From: Paulinella micropora
Taxonomy: Eukaryota; Cercozoa; Imbricatea; Euglyphida
DNA length: 29,810 bases
Direction of reading: 5' to 3'
Assembly: GCA_009731375.1 (NCBI GenBank)
Contig: BJOX01000110.1
Span: forward strand, 531,161-560,970
Shown here: in pieces, positions 1-6,957 of the stretch
Numbering within the stretch: position 1 is the stretch's first letter
Layout of the letters: the number at the start of each line of letters is the position of its first letter
Position numbers and translations under genes: made by a program
The notes under the pieces: generated by a model
Told to the model about the DNA's origin: nothing
Databases searched by the model: none
The model's input: only the letters and a program-made list of their open reading frames with translations

Positions 1-263
<263 letters not shown>

Positions 264-321
264 CGATATGTGTACTTTCCGTGCATTTGGATGTGTACAT
301 GTTTGTTGATGCATATGCGTA

Positions 322-329
322 TTCAGATG

Positions 330-362
<33 letters not shown>

Positions 363-612
363 GTATATATATATAGATATATATATGTATATATATATAT
401 ATCTATATCTATATATATCTATATCTATATCTATATCTATATCTATATCTATATCTATATCTATATCTATATCTATATCTATATCTATATCTATATCTAT
501 ATCTCTACCTCTATCTCTATCTATATCTATATCTCTATCTATATCTATTTATATCTATATCTGTATATACATACATACATACATACATACATACATACAT
601 ACATACATACAC
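322..612. repeat. TA / (TATATC)n / (CATA)n compound array
   Basis: Alternating TA runs pass into a hexanucleotide (TATATC)n at about 400-560 and then into (CATA)n at about 576-612. The array ends about 20 bases before exon 1, so the acceptor region of exon 1 is made of repeat edge. Confidence 0.95.
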
Positions 613-634
613 ACATAGGTGTACATCGGTCCAG

Positions 635-736
635 TTCTACGAGTGGCAGTGTGACGTACGGTCCGTAGAGCAGTTTTTTGATATGATGGTGACCTTCTCG
701 CCAATCACTCTCACGGTGCCATACACACAACCTCAG
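635..736 (+). CDS. Exon 1 (internal) of an unidentified large gene
   Basis: Seen: an open segment of 34 codons, phase 0 at both ends, ending CAG|gtcctt. The acceptor chosen is ggtccag at 628-634; an alternative is cacatag|G at 618, which adds five codons and one base. It reads [10 protein letters not shown] followed by [14 protein letters not shown], mixed hydrophobic and aromatic residues unlike the surrounding repeat. It joins in phase with exon 2. Odd: its 3' half and donor are copied nine times in the following intron (865-2340), so the true exon is recognised by its unique 5' half (635-679). The family is not recognised and the upstream part of the gene lies outside the window. Confidence 0.62.
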
Positions 737-864
737 GTCCTTTGCTACTTACAATTTTTTTCATCGTATTTTTCTCATATCACTGCCTCAGTACTGCCTT
801 TTTGTCCCTATCTACTGCTTTTTTGTCCCGATCACTGCCTTTTTGTCGATCTACATTTTTGTCC

Positions 865-2340
865 CGATATGATGGTGACCTTCTCTCCAATCACTCTCAC
901 GGTGCCATACACACAACCTCAGGTCCTTTGCTACTTATTCTTTTTTTCGTCATATTTTTCTCATATCACTGCCTTAATACTGCTTTTTTTCCCCCTATCT
1001 ACTGCCTTTTTTGTCCCGATCACTGCCTTTTTGTCGATCTACCTTTTTGTTCCGATATGATGGTGACCTTCTCGCCAATCACTCTCACGGTGCCATACAC
1101 ACAACCTCAGGTCCTTTGCTACTTACACTTTTTTTCCTCATATTTTTCTCATATCACTGCCTTAGTACTGCTTTTTTTCCCCTATCTACTGCCTTTTTTG
1201 TCCCGATCACTGCCTTTTTGTCGATCTACCTTTTTGTTCCGATATGATGGTGACCTTCTCGCCAATCACTCTCACGGTGCCATACACACAGACCCCAGGT
1301 CCTTTGCTACTTACAATTTTTTCCTCATATTTTTGTCATATCACTGCCTCAATACTGCCTTTTTTGTCCTATCTACTGCCTTTTTGTCCCGATCACTGCC
1401 TTTTTGTTGATCTACCTTTTTGTCCCGATATGATGGTGACCTTCTCACCAATCACTCTCACGGTGCCATACACACAACCTCAGGTCCTTTGCTACTTACA
1501 CTTTGTTTCCTCATATTTTTCTCATATCACTGCCTCAATACTGCCTTTTTTGTCCTATCTACTGCCTTATTTGTCCCGATCACAGCCTTTTTGTTGATCT
1601 ACCTTTTTGTCCCGATATGATGGTGACCTTCTCGCCAATCACTCTCACGGTGCCATACACACAACCTCAGGTCCTTTGCTACTTACACTTTTTTTTCTCA
1701 TATTTTTCTCATATCACTGCCTCAATACTGCCTTTTTGTCCTATCTACTGCCTTTTTTGTCCCGATCACTGCCTTTTTTCGATCTACCTTTTGTCCCGAT
1801 GTGATGGTGACCTTCTCGCCAATCAATCTCACGGTGCCATACACACAACCCAGGTCCATTGCTACTTACTACTTACAATTTTTTCCCCCATATCACTGCC
1901 TAATTACTGCATTTTTGTCCCTATCTGCTGCCTTATTTGTCCCGATCACTGCCTTTTTCGTCCCGATAAGATGGTGACTTTCTCGCCGATCTCTCACAGT
2001 GTCTCATACGCAACCCCAGGTCCATTGCTACTTACAATTTTTTCCCCATATCACTGCCTCACTACTGCCTTTTTTTCCCTATCTGCTGCCTTTTTGTCCC
2101 GATCACTACCTTTTTTGTCCGATGTGCTGGTGACGTTCTCGCCAATTACTCTCACGGTGCCCTATACACACCCCAGGTTCTTATTCCTTGCCTCACTACT
2201 TTGAATTTTTCCCGTATCACTGCCTCACTACTGCCTTTTTGTCCCGATAATCTGCCTTTTTTATCCTCGTCATGGCCTAATCACTTGGAATTTTCTCCGT
2301 CTCACAATAATGGTGACCTTTTCGCCTATTATCCTCACGT
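865..2340 (+). repeat. Minisatellite of 156-188 bp carrying the 3' edge and donor of exon 1
   Basis: Nine further copies of the exon 1 3' half (from GATATGATGGTGACC to CCTCAG|GTCC) occur with ATG-equivalents at 869, 1057, 1244, 1430, 1617, 1801, 1968, 2124 and 2308. Spacing is 186-188 bp in the first five units and becomes shorter and more degenerate downstream. The linker is T-rich and built from a motif like CACTGCCTTTTTGTCCCGAT. Most copies keep the CAG|GT dinucleotides. The long open frames here come from the period and pyrimidine bias, not from a gene. Confidence 0.9.
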
Positions 2341-2535
2341 TCCCTTACACACAACCACACGTCGGTCTTGTTGCCTCAGTACTGCCTTTCGTGTCTCCTC
2401 ATTGCCTACGTATCGAAATTTCATCCCGATAAGTGCCTCACTTCTGCCTTTTTTGTCCCTTCCACTTCCTCATGGCTGCCTTTTTGTCCTTTTGCTGTGC
2501 TTACCTTACCTTACCTTACCTTACCTTACACGCAG
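2341..2535 (+). repeat. End of intron 1: degenerate motif copies and (CCTTA)n
   Basis: The stretch contains several more degenerate 'TGCCTTTTTGTCC' motifs and a short CCTTA pentanucleotide array at about 2500-2530. The array serves as the polypyrimidine tract and ends at the exon 2 acceptor acacgcag. Confidence 0.75.
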
Positions 2536-2694
2536 GTGAAGGTGTCAAAGCGCAGCAAGCTACCCGCTTGTCGCTGGAACCCTAAGCAAACCCAAGTCCA
2601 CATCCTGGACCTGACCTACAACTACCACTGCTCGCTGGGCATTCTGCCTCATCTGCACTCATACCGCACCAAGACCAAGTGGAACGCCTCACAG
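2536..2694 (+). CDS. Exon 2 of the unidentified gene
   Basis: Seen: 53 codons, phase 0/0, acceptor ttacacgcag|GTG and donor CAG|gtctct. The translation starts VKVSKRSKLPACRWNPK and continues with TQVHILDLTYNY and ends KTKWNASQ. It is basic at the start, then a Tyr/His/Leu-rich block; it looks like folded-domain sequence. Codon usage is mixed and GC-richer than the introns. It continues in phase from exon 1 and into exon 3. No family is recognised. Confidence comes from open frame, consensus splice dinucleotides and composition. Confidence 0.75.
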
Positions 2695-2703
2695 GTCTCT
2701 CAC

Positions 2704-2830
2704 ATACTGCCTTTTTATGCTTTTCCTATTGCCTGACTTCTGCCAGTTTCGTCCATATCACTGCCTCACTACTGCCTTTTGTACCCTCCCTTTGCCTGAC
2801 TGCTGCCAATGTTTTCCCCTTCGCTGCCCC
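2704..2830 (+). repeat. Intron 2 copies of the 'TGCC...TTTTTGTCC' motif
   Basis: The short intron (145 bp) is almost entirely degenerate copies of a motif like CACTACTGCCTTTTTGTCC, the same motif that fills the linkers of the intron 1 minisatellite and introns 3 and 4. It ends in a C-rich tract before the exon 3 acceptor. Confidence 0.75.
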
Positions 2831-2839
2831 CCCTGCAAG

Positions 2840-2974
2840 GTGGAAGCTCAGCTGTTCCCCGCTCAGATCTTGCAGCTGATGAAGTGTTTCAAGAACTTCC
2901 AGCAGCAGTACAGCGATTCTGCTTTCTGCCCTTTTACCGACCTGGAACTCGCGATCCAAACCCCTGAATCCCAG
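2840..2974 (+). CDS. Exon 3 of the unidentified gene
   Basis: Seen: 45 codons, phase 0/0, acceptor ccccctgcaag|GTG after a C-rich tract and donor CAG|gtcagg. It reads VEAQLFPAQILQLMKCFKNF then QQQYSDSAFCPF and ends AIQTPESQ. The first half is compatible with an amphipathic helix with regularly spaced Leu, Ile, Met and Phe. An alternative acceptor at gtggaag or ctcag would shorten it by a few residues. It is joined in phase to exons 2 and 4 by short introns of 145 and 119 bp. Function unknown. Confidence 0.74.
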
Positions 2975-2999
2975 GTCAGGAAATAATTTTCTACTTTTG

Positions 3000-3093
3000 C
3001 CAGTTTTGTCCGGCTGTCCTTGTTGACCTCCTATTACCCCACTACTGCCTTTTTCAACCTGTCAATTGCCTCATTGTTGCCATTTTTGTCCAG
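3000..3093 (+). repeat. Intron 3 motif copies forming the exon 4 acceptor tract
   Basis: Copies of the same intron motif (TACTGCCTTTTTCAACC and TTGCCATTTTTGTCC) run directly into the exon 4 acceptor. The last copy itself supplies the polypyrimidine tract: GCCATTTTTGTCC followed by AG. Confidence 0.7.
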
Positions 3094-3921
3094 ACGGAGC
3101 GGCGAAAACGCACACTCAAGTTCCCAATGTGGAAGAATACATCGAATAACATGCACGAAGAGACAGGCATAGCGCCGTTAGACCCCGAGGCTGACTGGTT
3201 GGGTGATTACCAGACTGATTTGTTGGTCGAGCGGTTTCTCCTCAATGTCCTCCACGAGGTCGGGGTGGCGCCATTTTCCTCTGTATCAACCAACCAGACC
3301 GGGCCGCCCACCGGGGACCGGATTTTCGAGGCAGCAGGGGGCGGGGCGGCGCCGGCAGGTTCGAATGCCAATAACGCTGCACGGCCCGGCGCTGTGGAGA
3401 GGAACAATGAGAAACGGCCGCTCTGCCTGTCACGCATTGAGCTGGCGCAGGGTTTCCAATTGGGCTCCTCCAGTCTGGTGTCGGCCCACTCCACGGCCCG
3501 CACTGTCCTAGTGGTGCCTTGGCTGCAGATGGAGCACCTGGAGTCGACCGACCATTTGCCTACTAACCCTCGGCCTGGCCCTTTTCGACCAGCTGATCAC
3601 TCCACCGGCCATGCGCGAGATTCGTCAGGCCGGCCAGAGCATGGCGCGGCTGGTCCAGCGTCGTCTGGCGTAACGGCTAGTGTTGGCGGCGCTGGCCCGT
3701 CCGGAAACGGACCGAGCGGGTCAGGAGTAACGGCCAAGCAGTCAGCCATGGGCGTCAAGTCAGAACACATGTCCGACCCAGAGCATGGGTTAGACATGGA
3801 GTTGTACACGCCCAGTGGCTCGGTCTCTGGCTTGCCGGAGCTAGGCCATGGCTATGGCGAACATGGGCACCACGATGACCATGGCTACGACAGGCTGACC
3901 GTCGTGTTGTCTACCCATGCG
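3094..3921 (+). CDS. Exon 4, large exon with Gly/Ser/Pro-rich linker
   Basis: Seen: 276 codons, phase 0 at the start (tttgtccag|ACG) and at the end if the donor is GCG|gtctat at 3921; phase-0 donors at 3900 and 3903 are alternatives. It starts TERRKRTLKFPMWKNTSN, then has a conserved-looking block DYQTDLLVERFLLNVLHEVG, and a second block RTVLVVPWLQMEHLE at about residues 129-143. Between and after these are low-complexity Gly/Ala/Ser/Pro and finally His/Gly/Asp-rich segments, typical of a disordered linker. GC content is clearly higher than in the flanking introns. It is the longest exon of the gene. Family not recognised; the hydrophobic block may be a helical interaction segment (inference). 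Confidence 0.75.
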
Positions 3922-4030
3922 GTCTATCATTCTACCTATCACTCTATCTATCAAACTATATATCAATATGTTTGATCAATCAATCTCGCAATCTAGCCAT
4001 CGAAAGTCACGTGTCGTCTAGCCATTCCGT
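3922..4030 (+). other. Start of intron 4, degraded ATCT-like sequence
   Basis: The donor gtctatcattctacctatc runs into degenerate tetranucleotide sequence and then about 60 bases of unremarkable sequence. I see no gene here. Confidence 0.5.
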
Positions 4031-4233
4031 ACTTTCTACCTGCCTTTTTTTCCCCGACCTTTGCCTTACTACTGCCTTTATGCTCACTACTTCCGTTGCG
4101 CACCGTCCAGTGCCTCACCAATGCCTTTATGCCCCATCCAATGCCTCACTACTGCCTTTACACCCCATCTATTGCCTCATTACTGCCTTTATGGACCCTT
4201 CCGTTTCCTCACTGCTGCCCTTTTTAATCTCAC
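4031..4233 (+). repeat. Intron 4 copies of the intron motif
   Basis: About seven degenerate copies of 'TGCCTCACTACTGCCTTTAT' are arranged head to tail at roughly 30-base intervals. They are the same family as in introns 1-3, with TTTATGCC and TTTACACC variants replacing TTTTTGTCC. Confidence 0.75.
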
Positions 4234-4360
4234 CAAATATCTCTCCAGACCCTTGAATATGATTTCGCGGAAACTGCCGCAAAAAGCCGGAAAAATTTCG
4301 CGCAAAAAGCTGCCCCGCAGATTCCGATAAATTTTCTTGTTTGTCTGAATACTTGAGGTA

Positions 4361-4371
4361 GAACAATTGGA

Positions 4372-4380
<9 letters not shown>
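4361..4380 (+). repeat. Copy of the exon 5 3' edge and donor, upstream of exon 5
   Basis: GAACAATTGGACG followed by GTCTCTC matches the exon 5 end GAACATTTGGACG followed by gtctctc with one substitution. It lies at the upstream edge of the (CT)n tract that precedes exon 5, so exon 5 plus its CT array looks like the second unit of a tandem duplication. Confidence 0.65.
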
Positions 4381-4431
<51 letters not shown>

Positions 4432-4432
4432 A
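4375..4432. repeat. (CT)n tract forming the exon 5 polypyrimidine tract
   Basis: An almost pure CT dinucleotide run ends in cgag at the exon 5 boundary. On the sense strand it is an extended polypyrimidine tract. Confidence 0.95.
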
Positions 4433-4433
4433 G

Positions 4434-4510
4434 GTGCGTGCCGCGGCCCGAGAGAAGAAGGAGGCGGAGCCTGTAACAGGAAGCAAGGAGACGATGCGAG
4501 AACATTTGGA

Positions 4511-4512
<2 letters not shown>
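4434..4512 (+). CDS. Exon 5 of the unidentified gene
   Basis: Seen: 79 bases, phase 0 at the start and one base left at the end. The acceptor is tctctcgag|GTG, preceded by a pure CT tract, and the donor is ACG|gtctct. It reads VRAAAREKKEAEPVTGSKET then MREHLD; a charged, probably helical segment. The leftover G plus AG at the start of exon 6 gives a Glu codon, so the junction reads HLD-E-DDTTT, which supports pairing these two exons across the 6.4 kb intron that contains the LINE. The GC-rich exon stands out between two CT arrays. Confidence 0.68.
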
Positions 4513-4546
<34 letters not shown>

Positions 4547-4647
4547 CTCTCTGTCTCTCTCTCTCTCTCTGTCTGTCTCTCTCTGTCTCTCTGTCTCCCT
4601 CTCTCTCTCCCCCCCCCCCCCCCCCCCCCCCCCCCCTCTCTCTCTCT

Positions 4648-4687
<40 letters not shown>
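4513..4687. repeat. (CT)n array with poly-C run, at the exon 5 donor
   Basis: The CT array begins immediately at the donor (GTCTCT). It contains a run of 28 C at about 4609-4636 and a second shorter C run near 4650, and is cut off by an assembly gap. Confidence 0.95.
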
Positions 4688-5046
4688 NNNNNNNNNNNNN
4701 NNNNNNNNNNNNNNNNNNNNNNNNNNNNNNNNNNNNNNNNNNNNNNNNNNNNNNNNNNNNNNNNNNNNNNNNNNNNNNNNNNNNNNNNNNNNNNNNNNNN
4801 NNNNNNNNNNNNNNNNNNNNNNNNNNNNNNNNNNNNNNNNNNNNNNNNNNNNNNNNNNNNNNNNNNNNNNNNNNNNNNNNNNNNNNNNNNNNNNNNNNNN
4901 NNNNNNNNNNNNNNNNNNNNNNNNNNNNNNNNNNNNNNNNNNNNNNNNNNNNNNNNNNNNNNNNNNNNNNNNNNNNNNNNNNNNNNNNNNNNNNNNNNNN
5001 NNNNNNNNNNNNNNNNNNNNNNNNNNNNNNNNNNNNNNNNNNNNNN
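4688..5046. other. Assembly gap
   Basis: A run of N. It starts directly after a CT/poly-C tract, which is the probable cause of the break. True length is unknown. Confidence 0.99.
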
Positions 5047-5370
5047 CCATGGCTGATGAAGTCGGGGCGTGATGCAAAGGGTTGATGAAGTCGGGGTTGT
5101 AGAAGGTAACTCACAACGAGCGTGAACTCCTGAAACCTCGACTTGCGTGTGCATCATCTCCTTAGGGCACACGCTCCTGGGGAGTGTTCTAGTGTTGTCC
5201 CGTATAGTTCAAAAGGGCTCGGCTACCTTTCGGCTTGAACTGGGCACAGACACCAACCACAGCGAGACAGTGGTTGGTGTGCAGCTTGGCCGGTGCTGAA
5301 AGTTCTTGTCCGGGGGTAGTATAGGAGGCCATGGCTTCTCAAGCTAAGCCACGCCCATAGATTAAACATA
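5047..5370 (+). mobile_element. Interspersed repeat B, copy 1 (5' part lost in gap)
   Basis: This unique-looking sequence recurs at 13815-14268 and 20659-21114 with over 90% identity by eye, and its 3' end recurs at 21582-21649. It is non-coding and rich in hairpins. An 11 bp perfect stem ACACCAACCAC (5250-5260) pairs with GTGGTTGGTGT (5270-5280) around a 9-base loop. A 9 bp long-range stem AAGTCGGGG (5088-5096) pairs with CCTCGACTT (5136-5144). The 3' end is GCCCATAGATTAAACATA followed by ATCT repeats. It is possibly a SINE-like or non-autonomous element or the untranslated end of a LINE; no family name is claimed. Confidence 0.75.
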
Positions 5371-5708
5371 TCTATCTATTCTACTCTATTCTATTCTATT
5401 CAATTCTATTCAATTCAATTCAATTCAATTCTTATTCTTATTCTATTCTATTCTTATTCTTATTCTTATTCTTATTCTTATTCTTATTCTTATTCTTATT
5501 CTTATTCTTATTCTTATTCTTATTCTTATTCTTATTCTTATTCTTATTCTTATTCTTATTCTTATTCTTATGCTTATGCTAATTCTTTCTTATTCTTATT
5601 CTTATTCTTATTCTTATTCTTATTCTTATTCTTATTCTTATTCTTATTCTTATTCTTATTCTTATTCTTATTCTTATTCTTATTCTTATTCTTATTCTTA
5701 TTCTTATT
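5371..5708. repeat. (ATTCT)n / (TTATTC)n array
   Basis: Pentanucleotide ATTCT and AATTC variants pass into a long hexanucleotide TTATTC array, with one interruption near 5570-5590 (TATGCTTATGCTAATTC). It ends in a 10-base gap at 5709-5718. Confidence 0.95.
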
Positions 5709-5718
5709 NNNNNNNNNN

Positions 5719-6162
5719 GGACAGGTGAGAATTAGGGGATGGTGTGGGTGTGCTGGGCGCGTGGTGGGGTGCCTTACGTGTGCCTAGCCATACGCGTATA
5801 AGTCGCATGCCGAAATTAGCGACGGGAAGCACAATCCTGTTCCCTCAGGGTGCCCTTTCTCGCTTGTTGAGCCCGGAATAAAACCCACAGTGCTCTGTCG
5901 GTTTATACTAGACTGTCGAACAGTCTCGAAACTCCATCTGCTTACTGGGTCCTCTGTAATGGAGGTGGGAGCTCGTTCTGCAAGGGGCGCTTATGGAACG
6001 AGCCCTGGCCCCGCCTGGTACTAGGGAGCTTTGGTATCGCCTGTATCAGTCCCTTCCGTGCAAACATCACGGCCTAGCTGGGCATCGGGTTAATACTTTA
6101 CCCACAGACTTCCTTGGTTTACGAAATCAGAAGCTCCTTTTTTCTGACATTAGTCGATATCT
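5719..6162 (+). mobile_element. Interspersed repeat A, copy 1
   Basis: About 440 bp recurs at about 13094-13566 and 14971-15444. It has AATAAA at 5877-5882 and several stable hairpins: AGACTGT/ACAGTCT with a CGA loop (5910-5926), GCTCGTTC (5971-5978) with GAACGAGC (5996-6003), and CCGTG (6056-6060) with CACGG (6068-6072). Its 3' end, TCGATATCTC, runs straight into the ATCT array. A short open frame in it is broken in copy 2, so I do not call a protein. It could be a SINE-like element, an LTR fragment or the end of a longer element. Confidence 0.75.
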
Positions 6163-6456
<294 letters not shown>

Positions 6457-6473
6457 GAGACATACTCCCATTT

Positions 6474-6957
6474 CCGACGCACCGCTATTCCCTCCGGAGT
6501 GGCCGCCGTCACCCTCGCAGTGCGTGCTCTGCACCGCCTGAACCCCCTGGAGAAGATTTTGCTCATGTTCACGCTTACGAAGACCTTTCGGGCCTCCTCG
6601 AAAAGAAGAGCCCAAAAGCGCACGTCCATCCGGACTACAAGTCGCAACCCGGCATTATCAACCTGGATTCCACCCACTGTGTTGACGCCGAGACATACTC
6701 CCATTTCGTCNNNNNNNNNNCCGACGCACCGCTATTCCCTCCGGAGTGGCCGCCGTCACCCTCCCAGCGCGTGCTCTGCACCGCCTGAACCCCCTGGAGA
6801 AGATTTTGCTCATGTTCACCCTTACGAAGACCTTTCGGGCCTCCTCGAAAAGAAGAGCCCAAAAGCGCACGTCCATCCGGACTACAAGTCGCAACCCGGC
6901 ATTATCAACCTGGATTCCACCCACTGTGTTGACGCCGAGACATACTCCCATTTCGTC
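6474..6957 (+). repeat. Two tandem 237 bp units at the LINE N-terminus (gap between)
   Basis: The unit from CCGACGCACCGCTATTCC to CATACTCCCATTTCGTC occurs at 6474-6710 and 6721-6957, separated by 10 N. The two copies differ at only a few positions (for example ACCCTCGCAGTGC against ACCCTCCCAGCGC). The unit is 79 codons and open in the LINE frame, so it can be read as an in-frame protein repeat. Unequal alleles placed side by side at an assembly gap are an alternative explanation. Confidence 0.8.

Noticed and set aside
683-2204. Separate long genes reading [12 protein letters not shown] repeats
   Set aside because: These frames run from copy to copy through T-rich linkers and shift with every indel; only the first copy has a unique protein-like upstream part.
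865-2340. CRISPR-like regular spacing of repeats
   Set aside because: The units are contiguous minisatellite copies with similar linkers, in a eukaryotic intron, without unique spacers.
740-4233. Introner elements as the origin of introns 1-4
   Set aside because: The shared motif is short, degenerate and internal to introns of very different length; no shared full-length intron or terminal repeats are seen.
4257-4335. Possible exon with Lys/Arg-rich reading ISRKLPQKAGKISRKK in intron 4
   Set aside because: It shows internal near-repeats (CGCGGAAACTGCCGC, CGCGCAAAAAGC), runs into a stop, and there is no need for an exon because exons 4 and 5 join in phase.
5055-5140. Hammerhead-like motifs (CTGATGA and TGAAAC) in element B
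   Set aside because: The two conserved strings are present but the required stem II and stem III do not form around them; the better pairing is AAGTCGGGG with CCTCGACTT.
5719-6162. Element A as a solo LTR (AATAAA followed by R/U5-like sequence)
   Set aside because: I could not find convincing TG...CA ends, a primer-binding site or an internal region, so it is left unnamed.
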